A DNA stretch of 60,740 nucleotides from assembly GCA_026391215.1 (NCBI GenBank), contig JAPLDX010000133.1:1-60740 (forward strand), given 5' to 3'. Below the pieces are notes generated by a model. The model searched no databases and was not told the origin of the DNA. It saw only the letters and a program-made list of their open reading frames with translations. A program made the translations under genes and the position numbers. Positions 25,843 to 33,867 of this stretch are shown here, one piece after another (position 1 is the first letter of the stretch; every line of letters begins with the position of its first letter). The stretch is from Bacteroidia bacterium (lineage in GTDB: Bacteria; Bacteroidota; Bacteroidia; Bacteroidales; VadinHA17).

Positions 25843-27450
25843 ATGGGAGAAGTAATTTCAAACCTGAAAGCCCGTTTCAGTGTAGAAAACTCAGACTTTA
25901 GAAAAGGATTGTCTGAAAATGAGAGAGCTTTAAATGACCTGGATAGAAAGGTATGGAAAAGTGTTGATGCATTTAAAGCCATGTTTACCCCGCTGGCTTT
26001 ATTGGCAGGTGTGGGCGGTGCGTTTGCCCTGCTAAAGAAATCAATCAACGAGGTTGAAGGTCCGGCCGACAGGTTTGAAGCTGTAATAGGAGGCGGTAAA
26101 GAGGCTTTGTTTGAGTTTCAGAGAGCCTTGGGATCCATGGACTTCTCAAACTTTTTCCAAAACCTGGCCGAAGGTTTTGAACGTGGTAAGCAATTCACCG
26201 AAGCTTTAGACGAACTGGCCGACAAGGCTGCCTATAATGACTATAAGATTGCATCATTGACCCGGGAATCTAACGCCCTGCAGGAGATTGCAAAAGACAA
26301 AACAAAAGAGCTTAAGGTCCGGGCTGACGCTGCTGAAAAAATATTAGCGATTGAAGAAAAGATAAAGGATCGTAAAGCGGAACTGGCAAACGAGGAATAT
26401 GATATCGTTAAAAAACAATGGGAGTCGAGAAATAAAATGGAGGCAGATGAGGCTGTCAAACTCTATGAGACTATTGACAACCTTTCTGAAGATGTAAAGG
26501 CCAAACTTGATAAAGCATTCGACTGGCAAATCGGTTTGTTTGGAACCAAACAGGGCACAGAAAATATTGTAAGCGGGCAAAGTGCCGCCGGTATGTTAGC
26601 CGGCATACCCCAAGATGTAATTAAATCCTATGCTGATTATCTCAATCTTATTGATAAAGGCGAAAAGGATGTTCTGATCAAATTGTTCAACTCCGCCAAA
26701 GATTTCGAAGAAAAAATATCACAGGCCCAGGAGAGATATAACGGCATCGTGGCTCAGACAACCCGGCTCCTGCCAGCTGAAGATAAGCAACTGAACAAAA
26801 ATCTGCAAACCACAAAACAACTTAACAAGGAAAGAGAGCTGGATCTCATTAAACGAGCTTCCACAAGTAATATTCAATTACCTGACTTTAAATATGATTT
26901 ATCCGGGTTAAATGAACTTAAGCAAGTCTATATACCCTTGGTTAAAGAGCTGGGTGAAGTGGAGAAACAGATTAATGGGATCATTGAAAGAGCTGCGGAA
27001 AATATGCTTGTTGGTTTCGGGGAATGGCTTGGAGCGTTTTCGGTGGGAATGGCAGGATTCCGGGATCTTCGCCAGATGGTGGGGAATGCTTTCGGTGACA
27101 TGCTGATCCAGCTTGGCACTGTAGCAATAGAGGCGGGAGTAGGTATCAAAGCAATAAAAACGGCTTTTGAATCAATGAATCCTGCTGTCGCAATTGCTGC
27201 GGGGATCGCGTTGATTGCATTTGGAAGTGCAATCAAAAATTCAATTTCAAAGATTAATGCAGACAGAGCAGAGGCAGCAAGTGCATCTGGCTCAGGAGAA
27301 TCGAACAAATTTATTTACGATACCCGTGGTACAGGATCGGCGAGTGTTCAGCCCCAGACAATAATAATTACCGGCAAGCTGAAAGCCGAAGGCTCCGACC
27401 TGGTTTATGTTTTCAATCAGGAATCAATGCGTAGAGATATAGTTACATGA
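25843..27450 (+). CDS. Phage tape-measure protein (short)
   Basis: 535 residues. It starts with a typical tape-measure opening (LKARFSVENSDFRKGLSENERALNDLDRKV). Two hydrophobic stretches follow, near 45-65 (FTPLALLAGVGGAFALL) and 445-470 (MNPAVAIAAGIALIAFGSAI), with long coiled-coil helices between (LQEIAKDKTKELKVRADAAEKIL). In long-tailed phages this length sets a short tail, since tape-measure size scales with tail length (about 0.15 nm per residue, so roughly 80 nm). It follows the chaperone pair, as expected. Confidence 0.85.
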   Translation: MGEVISNLKARFSVENSDFRKGLSENERALNDLDRKVWKSVDAFKAMFTPLALLAGVGGAFALLKKSINEVEGPADRFEAVIGGGKEALFEFQRALGSMDFSNFFQNLAEGFERGKQFTEALDELADKAAYNDYKIASLTRESNALQEIAKDKTKELKVRADAAEKILAIEEKIKDRKAELANEEYDIVKKQWESRNKMEADEAVKLYETIDNLSEDVKAKLDKAFDWQIGLFGTKQGTENIVSGQSAAGMLAGIPQDVIKSYADYLNLIDKGEKDVLIKLFNSAKDFEEKISQAQERYNGIVAQTTRLLPAEDKQLNKNLQTTKQLNKERELDLIKRASTSNIQLPDFKYDLSGLNELKQVYIPLVKELGEVEKQINGIIERAAENMLVGFGEWLGAFSVGMAGFRDLRQMVGNAFGDMLIQLGTVAIEAGVGIKAIKTAFESMNPAVAIAAGIALIAFGSAIKNSISKINADRAEAASASGSGESNKFIYDTRGTGSASVQPQTIIITGKLKAEGSDLVYVFNQESMRRDIVT

Positions 27451-27475
27451 CAACAAAAATAAAGAAGCAATTACT

Positions 27476-28279
27476 ATGAAGACAATAAAAATTTCTTTTG
27501 GTTTGAGAGGGAGCCTGCCCGCAGATGCTGAAAAGACCAGGGAAGTATCATTTATACTTTCAACTTATACCAGGGACCGTGCCGGTACAGTACTGAACCA
27601 GGCCAACTGGCAGCTGGATAATTTCCGCAAAAACCCTGTTGTGGGTTACATGCATTCACCGATTGATATACCAATTTCCGGGCCGGATCCTGACTATGTT
27701 ATTGGCCATGATCTTAACCCACATGTTGAAGGCTCAGGGAAAGAGGGTAAACTCCTGGGACTTCTGAAATTCGACCCGGTAGAAATTAACCTCCTGGCAG
27801 AAAAGATTTTAAGGAAAGTACTGTTCGGAACGCTCCGGGCTGCCTCGGTTTGTTTTTCGGAAATTGGTACCGGTAAATGGGGACAGGGCGAAGAGGCACA
27901 GGGCCGCGATAATGAGACATATTATTACAACGGTCAGGAACTGTTAGAGTGGTCCATTGTACCTATACCAAGTAACCCAGATTCTGTAAATGCAGGGAAA
28001 AGGTTTGTTAGAAATACAAGCCGTGCCGCTATTGCCTATACTCTTGATTCCCTGGGATCAAAGTTTTCCATATCTCAGATTGAAAACATGAGAATTTGCG
28101 ATGTGCTCGATCTTCTCGATGGTAAAGATCTTGGTATTAATACCAGGGACCCGCAAAAAGCCCGCAAATTGGGAGATGATCCCATTGCCAATGCCGACAT
28201 AATTGAACGAATCAGACAGGAACAATGGGAATTAAAGACAAAAATTATACGGATACGGACAGGCCTGGAAAAATTATAA
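27476..28279 (+). CDS. HK97-type prohead protease
   Basis: 267 residues. Core motifs of the caudovirus prohead serine protease are visible: His in VVGYMHSP near residue 60, VIGHDLN, and Ser in LRAASVCFS near residue 125, followed by LLEWSIVPIPSNPDS, a very typical family block. It would trim capsid precursors during head maturation. It lies directly before the major capsid gene (28-bp gap), the standard order. It could self-process; the C-terminal 90 residues may act as a scaffold. Confidence 0.9.
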   Translation: MKTIKISFGLRGSLPADAEKTREVSFILSTYTRDRAGTVLNQANWQLDNFRKNPVVGYMHSPIDIPISGPDPDYVIGHDLNPHVEGSGKEGKLLGLLKFDPVEINLLAEKILRKVLFGTLRAASVCFSEIGTGKWGQGEEAQGRDNETYYYNGQELLEWSIVPIPSNPDSVNAGKRFVRNTSRAAIAYTLDSLGSKFSISQIENMRICDVLDLLDGKDLGINTRDPQKARKLGDDPIANADIIERIRQEQWELKTKIIRIRTGLEKL

Positions 28280-28307
28280 ATTTTTAAATACTCAAATACT
28301 TAAAATC

Positions 28308-29420
28308 ATGAAACACAAACTCTTTATCCTGGATATCATAAACAAATCTCTAAGAGGTGAAAAATATGATATGGACGAACTTGAGCTAATGGACATTGCC
28401 AGAAGAAACCTTAATACCTGTGGCCTCTTGAAAAAGTTGCGGGATGACAAGCTAACATGTCTGATTCCATTAAACATATCAGATGGGGATGATAGATACC
28501 TGTACGGCCGCTTAAATCGTGATATCGATACGGAACAATACCTGTTAGGTCGCAAACCAATGTATGTTATCAATCCTATTACTGATGTTAGTGTTTTTGC
28601 CCTGGCGGGGGCTAAATTTTTTCAGTTAGGAATGGACGCAATTAAGATCCCATCATTCAGTAATATAATGGCCAGCTGGGTAGATGACGGGGACGAGCCT
28701 GCAGACGACGGTGATGAGATTACAATCGGAGGTGCAACCTTTGTCCCAAAACGGATATTCGTTTGCCTTGATATTCCGACTAAAATGATCCTTCAGGGAG
28801 GTCCGGAAATTGAGAAGTGGCTTGGTGATAATATAACAGCAGCTATTGCCGCTAAGGTTGATGCAACAATAGGGGGACTAACCGCATCCTCTGCCAGCAA
28901 ACCACAGGGGATGGGATATGCCATAACTACCGGTCTTGATACCAAGGAAAATGCAGTTGTACCTGATCTTGATGATCTTGTGGCCATGGAAGAAGCAGTA
29001 GCGGATCTGAGAGTTCCAATAGAGAACTTTGCCTGGATAACAAACGGTGTTGGAAGAAGGATCCTTCGAAAAACACCATATTCAGTTGATGAAAATAATT
29101 ATGCTTATCAGAAAGGCAAAGTGCTTGATGCCCCTGCCTTTTTTTCAAATCTTATTCCCGTTGGAGCCGGTGCAGACAGTAACGGTACACCGCTTTATTA
29201 CGGAAACTGGAAAGACCTTGGTATTATTCAGTTCGGTGCATATGAGATTATAGCAGATCCGTATACTCTTAAAAAGCAGAGTATAATTCAATTGAACGTA
29301 AGTACCTGGTTCGATTTTAAAGGGCTCAGGGGCAGTTCTCCGACTGATGCTAAGAACGGGACAACCCAGGATAATGATTATGCCTTCAGTTTTACCAGCA
29401 AAGCTATAAAGAGCGCGTAG
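28308..29420 (+). CDS. Major capsid protein (HK97-fold type)
   Basis: 370 residues directly after the prohead protease. The first ~65 residues are charged and helical and could be the delta-domain removed by the protease. An acidic loop (WVDDGDEPADDGDEI) lies near residue 125. The late part (FAWITNGVGRRILRK, YYGNWKDLGIIQFGAYEIIADPYT, QLNVSTWFDFKGLRGSSPT) is typical of HK97-like capsid P- and A-domains. The assignment rests on this pattern and on position. The small size suits a small capsid. Confidence 0.85.
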   Translation: MKHKLFILDIINKSLRGEKYDMDELELMDIARRNLNTCGLLKKLRDDKLTCLIPLNISDGDDRYLYGRLNRDIDTEQYLLGRKPMYVINPITDVSVFALAGAKFFQLGMDAIKIPSFSNIMASWVDDGDEPADDGDEITIGGATFVPKRIFVCLDIPTKMILQGGPEIEKWLGDNITAAIAAKVDATIGGLTASSASKPQGMGYAITTGLDTKENAVVPDLDDLVAMEEAVADLRVPIENFAWITNGVGRRILRKTPYSVDENNYAYQKGKVLDAPAFFSNLIPVGAGADSNGTPLYYGNWKDLGIIQFGAYEIIADPYTLKKQSIIQLNVSTWFDFKGLRGSSPTDAKNGTTQDNDYAFSFTSKAIKSA

Positions 29421-29470
29421 CTTAATTACGTGTACGGGTGTTAATAATCAATAATTTAAACTATAATTCA

Positions 29471-30076
29471 ATGACACAATTAAAACCGTTTTCAGGATTC
29501 GAAGCCCAAATGTCAGGAGCCTTTGGCGACTTTTATATTGGCCACGCAGCTGCAGTTACCACAAAAAAGTTTTCTCATATCGTTGTAGGAGAGAGCGGAG
29601 CGACTTTAACTGATGTTAAGATACGGGGTGTTTCTGTTAAAGCCGCCCGTGCTTATCCAAATGTAATGCCTGCGGGTTATCCGATGTGCGCCGGGGGCAA
29701 TGACTATTTCGATTCAATCGAATTATCTGCCGGCGACGCCCAGGGATTCTTCTTTGAAGAACCAGTAACCCCTGTCGCTTCCGCGGTAGCTGTTGAAAAT
29801 GGAGTTGCAGAAGCTGCCATGGCGCCTGTTATCACTTTCGACAACGCGGGCTTGAGCGGCAGTAAAGATATTCGCTACCGGCTAAAAGACAGTGATGGAG
29901 AGATAGTGAGCAGTGGAACGCGTACTATTTACTTTCTCAACGGGGAAGATGTGACAGTGATCATACCGGGACTAACATACCCCGAGACGATTGCCGAAGA
30001 TTATACTTTCGAAATAAACCTGGGCGACGGCGAAGCATGGGTGGCCGGTGCAGCATTTGATGTTACGGCGGAATAA
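29471..30076 (+). CDS. Phage structural hypothetical protein (decoration or head-completion candidate)
   Basis: About 201 residues from the ATG at 29471, chosen over an upstream TTG because MTQLKPFSGFEAQMSGAFGD looks like a natural N-terminus. It is beta-rich and acidic. The C-terminal ~90 residues resemble an Ig- or fibronectin-like domain (APVITFDNAGLSGSKDIRYRLKDSDGEIV). It follows the capsid gene and ends the late block, so a capsid decoration or fibre role is possible. The family is not recognised. Confidence 0.65.
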   Translation: MTQLKPFSGFEAQMSGAFGDFYIGHAAAVTTKKFSHIVVGESGATLTDVKIRGVSVKAARAYPNVMPAGYPMCAGGNDYFDSIELSAGDAQGFFFEEPVTPVASAVAVENGVAEAAMAPVITFDNAGLSGSKDIRYRLKDSDGEIVSSGTRTIYFLNGEDVTVIIPGLTYPETIAEDYTFEINLGDGEAWVAGAAFDVTAE

Positions 30077-30095
30077 TGCTTAACAATCATAAGAT

Positions 30096-30226
30096 GCAGG
30101 GGTTTTCATTCGTTTTTCAAGGGCGGACTTTTCCCCTGCAGCCTTGCTTTCTTAATGTTCATTTTGGAAGGGCTGTTCGGGGATCTTCAATGTATATCGT
30201 CTTCATTGATTTTCCCTGTAACAGCC
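30096..30226 (+). terminator. Two stem-loops ending the structural gene block
   Basis: GCAGGGG (30096-30102) pairs with CCCCTGC (30133-30139). A second stem, GGCTGTT at 30171-30177, pairs with AACAGCC at 30220-30226, with the flanking GAAG and TTC also able to pair apart from one bulge, and is followed by TTCTTTT. The pair probably terminates the late transcript, or forms a small structured RNA. Confidence 0.5.
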
Positions 30227-30250
30227 TTCTTTTAAGATCAAAAATGAATT

Positions 30251-30478
30251 ATGATGAGTGAGTTACATGATAAAATAGTAATCGAGTTGACCCCATGGGA
30301 GGCCGAACAATTGAACAAGGGTTTAAAATACCTGGTTGATTGTCATATCTGCAATCCGGAGAATGTTAAAAGGATCCCGGATGAAAGTCTTAAAGCCGTT
30401 TCCTGGATAATTACTTTCCGGATCAACACACTGAATAAGGATCATTACATCGGAAAGACAAAAGTTCATACCCGGTAA
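30251..30478 (+). CDS. Hypothetical small protein
   Basis: 75 residues (MSELHDKIVIELTPWEAEQLNKGLKYLV...), mixed alpha/beta with two Cys (DCHICNP). No family recognised. ATGATG at the start offers two initiation codons. It begins the replication half of the element, after the terminator-like hairpins. Confidence 0.55.
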   Translation: MMSELHDKIVIELTPWEAEQLNKGLKYLVDCHICNPENVKRIPDESLKAVSWIITFRINTLNKDHYIGKTKVHTR

Positions 30479-30489
30479 TCATTCTAAGG

Positions 30490-30651
30490 ATGCTTGACAA
30501 GGTTAAAATAGCTGGGAAAGAGTATTATTCAATAGAGCTCTTTATGATCATTGCGGGCCTGAGGTCCCGGAGATCTGTTTATGCCTGGGTTGACCAGGGT
30601 AAGGCTGAAAAAAAGAAAATCGGAAGTAATTCATTCTTTGCAAAACTGTAA
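30490..30651 (+). CDS. Tiny HTH-like protein (53 aa)
   Basis: An open frame from ATG 30490 to TAA 30649-30651. It reads MLDKVKIAGKEYYSIELF, MIIAGLRSRRSVYAWVDQGK, and ends FFAKL. The pattern (tyrosine-rich start, helix, RSVYAWVDQGKAEKKKIGSNSFF) resembles short excisionase/AlpA-like DNA-binding proteins, with wing residues at the end. It lies 11 bp after the previous gene and before the replication initiator, so it may regulate it. Confidence 0.6.
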   Translation: MLDKVKIAGKEYYSIELFMIIAGLRSRRSVYAWVDQGKAEKKKIGSNSFFAKL

Positions 30652-30669
30652 TTTTTTTATTCCGTAAAA

Positions 30670-30682
30670 GCACAATGTGTGC
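30670..30682. promoter_or_regulatory. Palindrome upstream of the replication initiator
   Basis: GCACAATGTGTGC is a 5-bp inverted repeat with a 3-bp centre, 19 bp before the initiator ATG at 30702. It is a possible operator for a small regulator such as the preceding 53-residue protein. Inferred from position only. Confidence 0.35.
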
Positions 30683-30701
30683 AGTGTAAATTAATTAGTT
30701 A

Positions 30702-31595
30702 ATGAAGGATAGTAAAACATATAAATTTAATGGATTTGAACAGATAAAAGCCTTTTTCAGCTGGATAGCAAATAATCCGGATAAATTAAAATCCAGTCAT
30801 ATCAGCCTTTATTTCTACATTTTCAATCAGGCAAATATAGCCATGTGGAGATCATTCCCCTGCTCTCATATTGAAGCTATGAAAGCAGCCGGGATAGGGA
30901 ATAAAGGTACTTATTACAAGTGTCTGGACAATCTTCGAGAATGGAATTTAATTGAATATAAAAAGGGTTTAAACATTTATAAGTATCCATTAATAAATCT
31001 TATTTACTTGTCCGAAAATGGACAACTAAAAGAGGGTTACTTGTCCGAAAATGAACCTGACAAGTCCGAAAATGGACAACTAAAAGAAGGTTACTTGTCC
31101 GAAAATGGACAACTAAAAGGATGTAAAGTATCTAAAAATGAACACAATGAGCAAAACACATTAAAAAATGATTTTACACCTTCTTATAACAATAACAATA
31201 TAACAAAGAAGAATGTAACAAGTGACATTCTACCCTCCCCTGAAAATTTTTTAAATGATTCAGATTTAACTAAAGAAATAAATCCTGCTGAAATTCTTTA
31301 TGATGAAATAACACAATTTTTTCCGGAAGATCTCCGGCCCAAAACTCAAAAACAGAAATCCGCCTGGATCGACACCTTGGACAAACTTATGAGAATTGAC
31401 GGACATTCCGCGGAAGAGATTAAAAAAGTGATCAGGAAAACCAGGGAAAATGATTTTTGGAAATCAAATTTTCTCTCAGTATTGAAGCTCAGAAAAAAAA
31501 ATAAAGAGGAAATCTTTTATTACACTGTTTTTAAAAACATTAACAGTCCAGAACCTGAGCGAAGAATTAAAAAGGTGAACGATCTTTGGAAATAA
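30702..31595 (+). CDS. Phage replication initiator (lambda O-like organisation)
   Basis: 297 residues. Residues ~1-100 look like a winged-helix DNA-binding domain of replication proteins (LYFYIFNQANIAMWRSFPCSHIEAMKAAGIGNKGTYYKCLDNLREWNLIEY). Residues ~100-140 are a repeat region (YLSENGQLKEG type) encoded by palindromic DNA repeats. Residues ~200-297 form a separate helical domain of DnaD or O-C-terminal style. Known lambdoid O proteins bind iterons within their own gene through the N-terminal domain and recruit helicase machinery through the C-terminus, and the layout here matches. No helicase or helicase loader is encoded nearby, so host DnaB would be used. Confidence 0.75.
   Translation: MKDSKTYKFNGFEQIKAFFSWIANNPDKLKSSHISLYFYIFNQANIAMWRSFPCSHIEAMKAAGIGNKGTYYKCLDNLREWNLIEYKKGLNIYKYPLINLIYLSENGQLKEGYLSENEPDKSENGQLKEGYLSENGQLKGCKVSKNEHNEQNTLKNDFTPSYNNNNITKKNVTSDILPSPENFLNDSDLTKEINPAEILYDEITQFFPEDLRPKTQKQKSAWIDTLDKLMRIDGHSAEEIKKVIRKTRENDFWKSNFLSVLKLRKKNKEEIFYYTVFKNINSPEPERRIKKVNDLWK
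31008..31112. other. Iteron array inside the initiator gene: putative replication origin
   Basis: Four 18-bp units. TTGTCCGAAAATGGACAA occurs at 31008-31025 and 31095-31112, each a perfect TTGTCC/GGACAA dyad. A copy with a degenerate right arm starts at 31041, and one with a degenerate left arm (AAGTCC) lies at 31062-31079. Starts are 33, 21 and 33 bp apart. About 150 bp of very AT-rich DNA follows (31130-31290), suitable as an unwinding element. Repeats are seen directly; origin function is inferred by analogy with lambda ori. Confidence 0.7.
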
Positions 31596-31632
31596 TTTAA
31601 AGTGTTAATTATTAATCAATTATAAAACAATC

Positions 31633-31884
31633 ATGGCAAAGAAAAAACAAATAGTGACAACAACCGATGAGATCGCATGTTTCATTGTCAACTTGCTGCA
31701 TGGCATTGCGCATGATTCCGGCAAGGTGATGCGGGTAAAGGGAATGAGATCCATAAAAAAAGCGTATGTAAAATTAATTGAAAGAGGTGCGCTCTCTACA
31801 GCCGTCGAAGAATACCAGGAGACCATGGCCCTTCAGTATGAATTAGATATCATGGCAAAATCAAAACAGGATGAACACCGATAA
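31633..31884 (+). CDS. Hypothetical small basic protein
   Basis: 83 residues, helical and charged (DEIACFIVNLLHGIAHDSGKVMRVKGMRSIKKAYVKLIERG). No family recognised. Its 3' end overlaps the recombinase gene start by 14 bp, suggesting coupled translation and perhaps a shared role in recombination. Confidence 0.55.
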   Translation: MAKKKQIVTTTDEIACFIVNLLHGIAHDSGKVMRVKGMRSIKKAYVKLIERGALSTAVEEYQETMALQYELDIMAKSKQDEHR

Positions 31885-32833
31885 ACCTATTCTGCAGCTG
31901 GTAGATGAATTCCTGGCAGATCTTGAAAAAGCTGAAGGGACAAGGAATCTTTACAGAAAGACCCTGCAGTACTGGATAACCTGGTCAACAAAAAACGATT
32001 GTGATATCAAGGACCTGACACGGGCCGATCTCATAAATTATAAAAGCTTCCTGACAAGATCCGGAAGGTCCGCGGCAACCGTGGATAGTTATGGAAGCGC
32101 AATAAGAAAGTTTCTTTCCTGGTTAGTTGAAATGGGGTATCTGACAAGAAATCCGGCTGAGGGATTACAATGGCAAAGGGACCGGCAAGGAACATTTATC
32201 AAGCAGGCATTGACACTGAAAGAGGTAGATAAACTATTGAAGGTCCATAACCAGAATACACCGGTAAGCAAGCGTAACTATGCTATGATCGATCTCATGA
32301 GTTTCACGGGGCTCAGGTGCATTGAAGTAACCAGGCTTAACATTGGCGATGTAAAGAGAGCTGCTAACCGCTGGCACCTTCAGGTATGGAGAAAAGGAAG
32401 CAAGGAAAGAGGCGGGACCATAAACGTACCTTATGACAGGATAAAACCGATTCGGGAATACTGGAAGTACAGATCAGGGACACTGTCAGATGATCAGCCG
32501 GTATTTGTCAATCATTCTCCCAGGAGCAATAACACCCGGCTGACACCGGCCTGCATATCAAGGATCATCAAAGGATCCCTGAGAAAGATCGGACTGGATT
32601 CTAACAGGTACACTGCTCACAGTCTCAGACATACAGCCGCTACACTTGCTTACTATGCCGGCAGTGAATACTTTGAGATAGGTCAAATGTTAGGACATTC
32701 AAGTCCGCGACAAACAGAACATTATATTCATGCGTTAGGAGTCGGGTCCACGCTCCAGGGTAGAGCAACTATGAAAATCAATGAATATGTTCAGAAACAC
32801 AAAAAGAACAGGCCAAAACGTAAACAATCCTGA
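31871..32833 (+). CDS. Second tyrosine recombinase (XerC/D-like)
   Basis: 320 residues. An N-terminal SAM-like domain (QLVDEFLADLEKAEGTRNLYRKTLQYW) is followed by a full catalytic domain: Arg in FTGLRCIEVTRL near residue 150, Lys in WRKGSKER, HSLRHTAATLAYY, LGHSS, and the nucleophile Tyr in QTEHYIHALG near residue 284. It is compact like XerC/D and unlike the larger left-end integrase. It may resolve multimers of the replicated element or invert a segment. It is translationally coupled to the preceding small gene. Confidence 0.9.
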   Translation: MNTDKPILQLVDEFLADLEKAEGTRNLYRKTLQYWITWSTKNDCDIKDLTRADLINYKSFLTRSGRSAATVDSYGSAIRKFLSWLVEMGYLTRNPAEGLQWQRDRQGTFIKQALTLKEVDKLLKVHNQNTPVSKRNYAMIDLMSFTGLRCIEVTRLNIGDVKRAANRWHLQVWRKGSKERGGTINVPYDRIKPIREYWKYRSGTLSDDQPVFVNHSPRSNNTRLTPACISRIIKGSLRKIGLDSNRYTAHSLRHTAATLAYYAGSEYFEIGQMLGHSSPRQTEHYIHALGVGSTLQGRATMKINEYVQKHKKNRPKRKQS

Positions 32834-33117
32834 TAGTTTTAAGTCTTAATGGTCATAATCCTATATGATTATTAGCATTGAAAGAAAATGAACGAGATGA
32901 GAAAAGTGATATCCCCGGCCGGAATATTGTCAAAACTCTATATCTGCCTGATAATCAGTCAAATTTCAGTCAGGGGTATAGGGGGGGGTAAATCTCACGG
33001 GCGAAAGTCGCTGAGACCGTTAGTCCCGTTAGTCCCGTCAATCGGTGCCGCTGTCAAAATTCAAGGTAGGGGTATTAACATTATATCAATCTAATTACTA
33101 AAACAACTATAGAAATC
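32834..33117. other. Intergenic gap with 9-bp tandem repeat
   Basis: A weak 68-codon ORF (32888-33094) crosses this gap but has unconvincing composition. CCGTTAGTC is repeated in tandem at 33017-33025 and 33026-33034, with a degenerate third unit (CCGTCAATC) at 33035-33043. A GC-rich patch including eight G residues lies just upstream. Possibly a regulatory or untranslated leader for the next gene. Confidence 0.45.
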
Positions 33118-33534
33118 ATGAAACTAGAAATTCAAAAAACAGAAAAAAGAAAGATTACATTTGATTACAAGACAATCAAAATCTTTGAAGATGCCTGTAA
33201 AAAGCTGAGCATAGATCCTTTAAAACTTCCGGACCTGAACGGGATCCCGGAGGAATTTCACAAACCGATCATCGCCGGGTATAAGCTGATGATAGTTTAT
33301 AAAGCTATTAATAACGGATGGCGCCCGGACTGGAGCAACTGGAGCCAGTATAAATATTATCCCTGGTTCAGGGTCTCTTCGTCCGGGTTCGGTTTCGCGA
33401 ATTCGTATTACAACTACGATATCGCGATTGCGCACGTCGGTTTCCGCCTTTGCACTAACACTTCAGAAAAGGCACTGTATATAGGCGAACAGTTCAAGGA
33501 CCTTTACCAGGATTATTTCCTGTATTCAGAATAA
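33118..33534 (+). CDS. Phage-associated protein with aromatic, variable-looking C-terminus
   Basis: 138 residues. The N-terminal half is helical (TFDYKTIKIFEDACKKLSIDP). The C-terminal half is aromatic-rich: WRPDWSNWSQYKYYPWF, then SSSGFGFANSYYNYD and HVGFRLC, ending EQFKDLYQDYFL. I recall a widespread Bacteroidetes phage protein family with YYPWF...GSRLC and a variable stretch between. Codons at 33376-33455 are unusually rich in TCG, GCG and NNC compared with the rest of the element. The variable-loop-plus-GFRLC pattern recalls C-type-lectin targets of diversity-generating retroelements, but no reverse transcriptase is present. Function unknown. Confidence 0.7.
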   Translation: MKLEIQKTEKRKITFDYKTIKIFEDACKKLSIDPLKLPDLNGIPEEFHKPIIAGYKLMIVYKAINNGWRPDWSNWSQYKYYPWFRVSSSGFGFANSYYNYDIAIAHVGFRLCTNTSEKALYIGEQFKDLYQDYFLYSE

Positions 33535-33867
33535 ATAAAAGCCATGGGCGCAAAATTGCCCCGGTTGACCAGGACAAGGATCCCCGGGTTCAGGGAGCAA
33601 CTCCACTGGTAAGATCCTGAATCATCAGGCCCGGGAATCATATTTAACTCCCGCAGCTGGGGACACCGATCAGTATCCCGGAGCTGCAGGACAGTGATAT
33701 CATACCAGGAAAGGATCTCTGGCCAGCGGACCAGCGATCAGGCCGGTACCGGTTAACCAGGTCAGGATACTGAAGCTGATAAAAACAGCATAAAACTATT
33801 TTTTCCAAGAATTGTTGATAAATTTGCGCCTTCGTACTATCTTTGATTAAATAGTAAATACTGTCTT
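33535..33867. repeat. Non-coding GC-rich gap with dispersed short repeats
   Basis: No convincing ORF. A 22-bp unit at 33561-33582 (begins CCGGTTGACCAGGACAAG) recurs imperfectly at 33749-33770, and its core ACCAGGA-AAGGATC recurs at 33704-33717. Several GATCC/GGATC and CCCGGG inverted pieces suggest strong RNA structure. It could be a structured RNA, a partition or packaging site, or a decayed gene. Confidence 0.45.
33815..33862 (+). promoter_or_regulatory. Promoter and operator of the hicBA pair
   Basis: TTG at 33815-33817, a 20-bp gap, then a perfect -7 element TATCTTTG at 33838-33845. Inverted repeats surround it: TACTAT at 33835-33840 with ATAGTA at 33851-33856, and AGTAAATACT at 33853-33862. 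Toxin-antitoxin operons are usually autorepressed at such sites. The leader would be short (~15 nt). Confidence 0.65.

Noticed and set aside
30076..30261. 61-codon ORF after the capsid-block genes
   Set aside because: It overlaps the stop of the preceding gene and two stem-loops with a T-rich tail, and its composition is not protein-like. The region is better read as a terminator.
31008..31112. Repeats considered as a CRISPR array
   Set aside because: Units are in frame inside a protein gene, spacers are short (3-15 bp) and repeated themselves, and no cas gene is present.
33000..33045. CTGAGA-containing patch resembling part of a TPP riboswitch
   Set aside because: The second conserved block (ACC...GAACCTGATC) is absent and the downstream gene is a phage protein.
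32888..33094. 68-codon ORF before the aromatic phage protein
   Set aside because: It crosses a run of eight G and a 9-bp tandem repeat, has odd composition and no recognisable motif.
33118..33534. Diversity-generating retroelement
   Set aside because: The variable-looking region is suggestive, but no reverse transcriptase ORF and no second near-identical template copy are visible in the window, so only a low-level finding is reported.
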